DNA of 26,093 nucleotides from Actinomycetota bacterium (GTDB taxonomy: Bacteria > Actinomycetota > Actinomycetes > S36-B12). The position numbers were made by a program, and so were the translations under genes. The notes beneath the pieces were generated by a model. That model did not search any database. It was not told the origin of the DNA and saw only the letters and a program-made list of their open reading frames with translations. How positions within the stretch are numbered: the stretch's first letter is position 1; every line of letters begins with the position of its first letter. Shown piece after piece: positions 24,993-26,093 of the stretch. Location of the stretch: NCBI GenBank assembly GCA_016717115.1, contig JADKGE010000016.1, forward strand, positions 1 through 26,093. Reading direction: 5' to 3'.

Positions 24993-25815
24993 GTGCAGAG
25001 TCTTGAAGAAGCAGCCCCCGCGGCACCCGCTGCCGCCTGGCCAGCCTAGGCTACGTGGGACGCACTCGTCGTAGGCTTCGCAGGCGCGCTCTTCGCAGCG
25101 CTCGTCCTGGGCCTTGTCGCCGCGCCATTCGGAGCATCGCTCGATGCCCCTCCTCCATCGGTCAACATCCTCGCGACCGTCGCACAGGACGCCAGCCTTG
25201 TCATCGTCGCACTTGTCTTCGCGCGGCTATCTGGGGAGACCCCGACCAACAGATTTCGGACTGAGGCCGGTCGGTCTGTGGCCGGCGGCCGGGTGGGCAG
25301 CACTGACCTGGGGCTCCTTCTTCGCCTTCACCGCGGCGTGGGTCAGCCTGGTTGGCGCGCCGAGCAGCGACTCCGCCCTTCCGAAGAGCCTTGGAGCGGA
25401 CCGCAGCACGATCGCCCTCCTGGCCGTGGCGGTGCTGGTGTGCGTGATCGCACCGCTCGCCGAGGAGTTCTTCTTCCGCGGCTTCTTCTTCGGGGCGCTG
25501 CAATCGTGGCGGGGAGTGTGGCCCGCCGCACTCGTCACCGGACTGGTCTTCGGAGCGATCCACATCGGCTCATCAGATCCCGCCTACCTGCTGCCGCTGG
25601 CCTACTTCGGCTTTGCGCTCTGTGCGCTACGCGTCGTGACGCAATCGCTCTATCCGAGCATCGGCGTTCACGCACTGAACAACTCCGTGGCGTTTGGGGC
25701 ATCGCAGGGCTGGCAGTGGGAGATCGTCCCAGCGACAATCATCGCCTTCGCGTTGATCGCGCTCGTGCTCCTGACCATCCCGCGCCTTTGGCGTCCCGCG
25801 GTTGCGCCCGTGTAG
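24993..25815 (+). CDS. CPBP (CAAX-like) intramembrane metalloprotease (in-frame stop and frameshift)
   Basis: This is a polytopic protein of about 273 residues. The three CPBP/Abi motifs are visible: EEFFFRG (EExxxR), FGAIHIG (FxxxH) and HALNNS (HxxxN), in the usual order and spacing, with TMs between. The likely start is GTG 24993; the reading then meets a TAG at 25047 where Trp would fit (WPA-stop-ATWDALVVGF), so an A/G error is suspected. The frame changes once near 25230. Alternatively the gene starts after the TAG. Family members cleave or bind prenylated or peptide substrates in the membrane, often as immunity or stress proteins; target unknown. Confidence 0.75.
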
Positions 25816-26057
25816 GTCAGAGCTGCCGCATTCACGTCGAGACCCATGCGAATCTCGCCCGTGCCGCGGGATCCTCGCGGCGCGGCGGACGGTTCCCTGA
25901 CCACAGCCGGCCTGGTCGGCACCGGTCATCCGCCGGTACCGACCGCGCAGCCGGCCCGGGAGCCTGCCCGACGCATCACGGCGTGCTGCGGTGGGTGCCG
26001 AGGGCCCGACCTCCACGACACCTCCGTCTGAGCCGGCTGTGGCCTACGATCTATCGG

Positions 26058-26093
26058 GTGCCGGTGACTCTCCGATCTCTGCGCGCCGTGGGC
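26058..26093 (+). CDS. Possible start of a new gene, 3'-partial
   Basis: A GTG at 26058 follows TACGAT (26045-26050) by 7 nt, the leaderless design seen for other genes here, and the frame stays open to the window edge (VPVTLRSLRAVG). Twelve codons are too few to name a product. The 240 bp between this point and the CPBP stop hold no gene I can support. Confidence 0.35.
   Translation, partial: MPVTLRSLRAVG

Noticed and set aside
25846..26031. 61-codon plus-strand open frame after the CPBP gene
   Set aside because: No start signal, no hydrophobic or family pattern; composition is like other shadows.
1..26093. CRISPR arrays, insertion sequences, transposases, rRNA genes
   Set aside because: I saw no regularly spaced direct repeats, no transposase motifs and no rRNA-like sequence in the window.

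Overview
This window is very GC-rich, uses many GTG starts, has tightly overlapping genes (ATGA/GTGA junctions) and many start codons lying only 6-8 nt after a TANNNT box (leaderless transcripts). Together with the gene families, this points to a high-GC actinobacterium. A member of Thermoleophilia/Solirubrobacterales is my guess, not a demonstrated assignment. About half of the protein genes are broken by one or more single-base frameshifts although both sides of each break keep family motifs. I read most of these as uncorrected sequencing or assembly indels and annotate the genes as single units.

Layout. 1-1419: two overlapping ABC-2 type permeases (first one partial). 1432-4557: copper efflux module, with csoR and a small membrane protein on the minus strand, divergent from copZ-copA, and two CsoR-type operators between. 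4605-7519: response regulator, histidine kinase and a BNR-type lipoprotein in one operon. 7467-9202 (minus): multicopper oxidase, Met-rich membrane peptide and cupredoxin. 9387-10156: small membrane proteins (DUF2892-like, a 71-aa protein, SHOCT). 10235-13024 (minus): methyltransferase, BlaI/MecI regulator, M56 metallopeptidase and His-rich lipoprotein operon. 13094-14512: C39-like peptidase and a CPIC membrane protein. 14548-15966 (minus): sulfite-oxidase-type molybdoenzyme and cytochrome b subunit. 16077-19954: M23 peptidase, divergent DUF305 protein, Lgt homologue, then a ydaO-type c-di-AMP riboswitch in front of an IPT-M23 peptidase. 20155-21490: small membrane protein and DUF305 lipoprotein, separated by 239 bp without A or T (probable artefact). 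21640-21930: histidine kinase remnant. 21938-24546 (minus): CmtR/CadC-like regulator and Zn/Cd/Pb ATPase. 24654-25815: DUF3817 and CPBP proteins.

How it fits together. The window looks like a metal (mainly copper) and envelope-stress island: cytoplasmic efflux (CopA, CadA-like), extracytoplasmic copper oxidation and binding (MCO, cupredoxin, DUF305, Met-rich peptides), a two-component sensor, and cell-wall or lipoprotein enzymes (two M23, C39, Lgt).

The most interesting signal is a shared dyad, CCTAC-N5-GTAGG. It is found exactly four times and with one mismatch three more times, in the promoters of seven units between 4.5 and 20.2 kb, often with its right half forming the -10 box. One copy drives the operon that encodes the BlaI-type regulator itself. 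I propose a BlaI-M56-controlled envelope/copper regulon that is separate from the CsoR and CmtR circuits.
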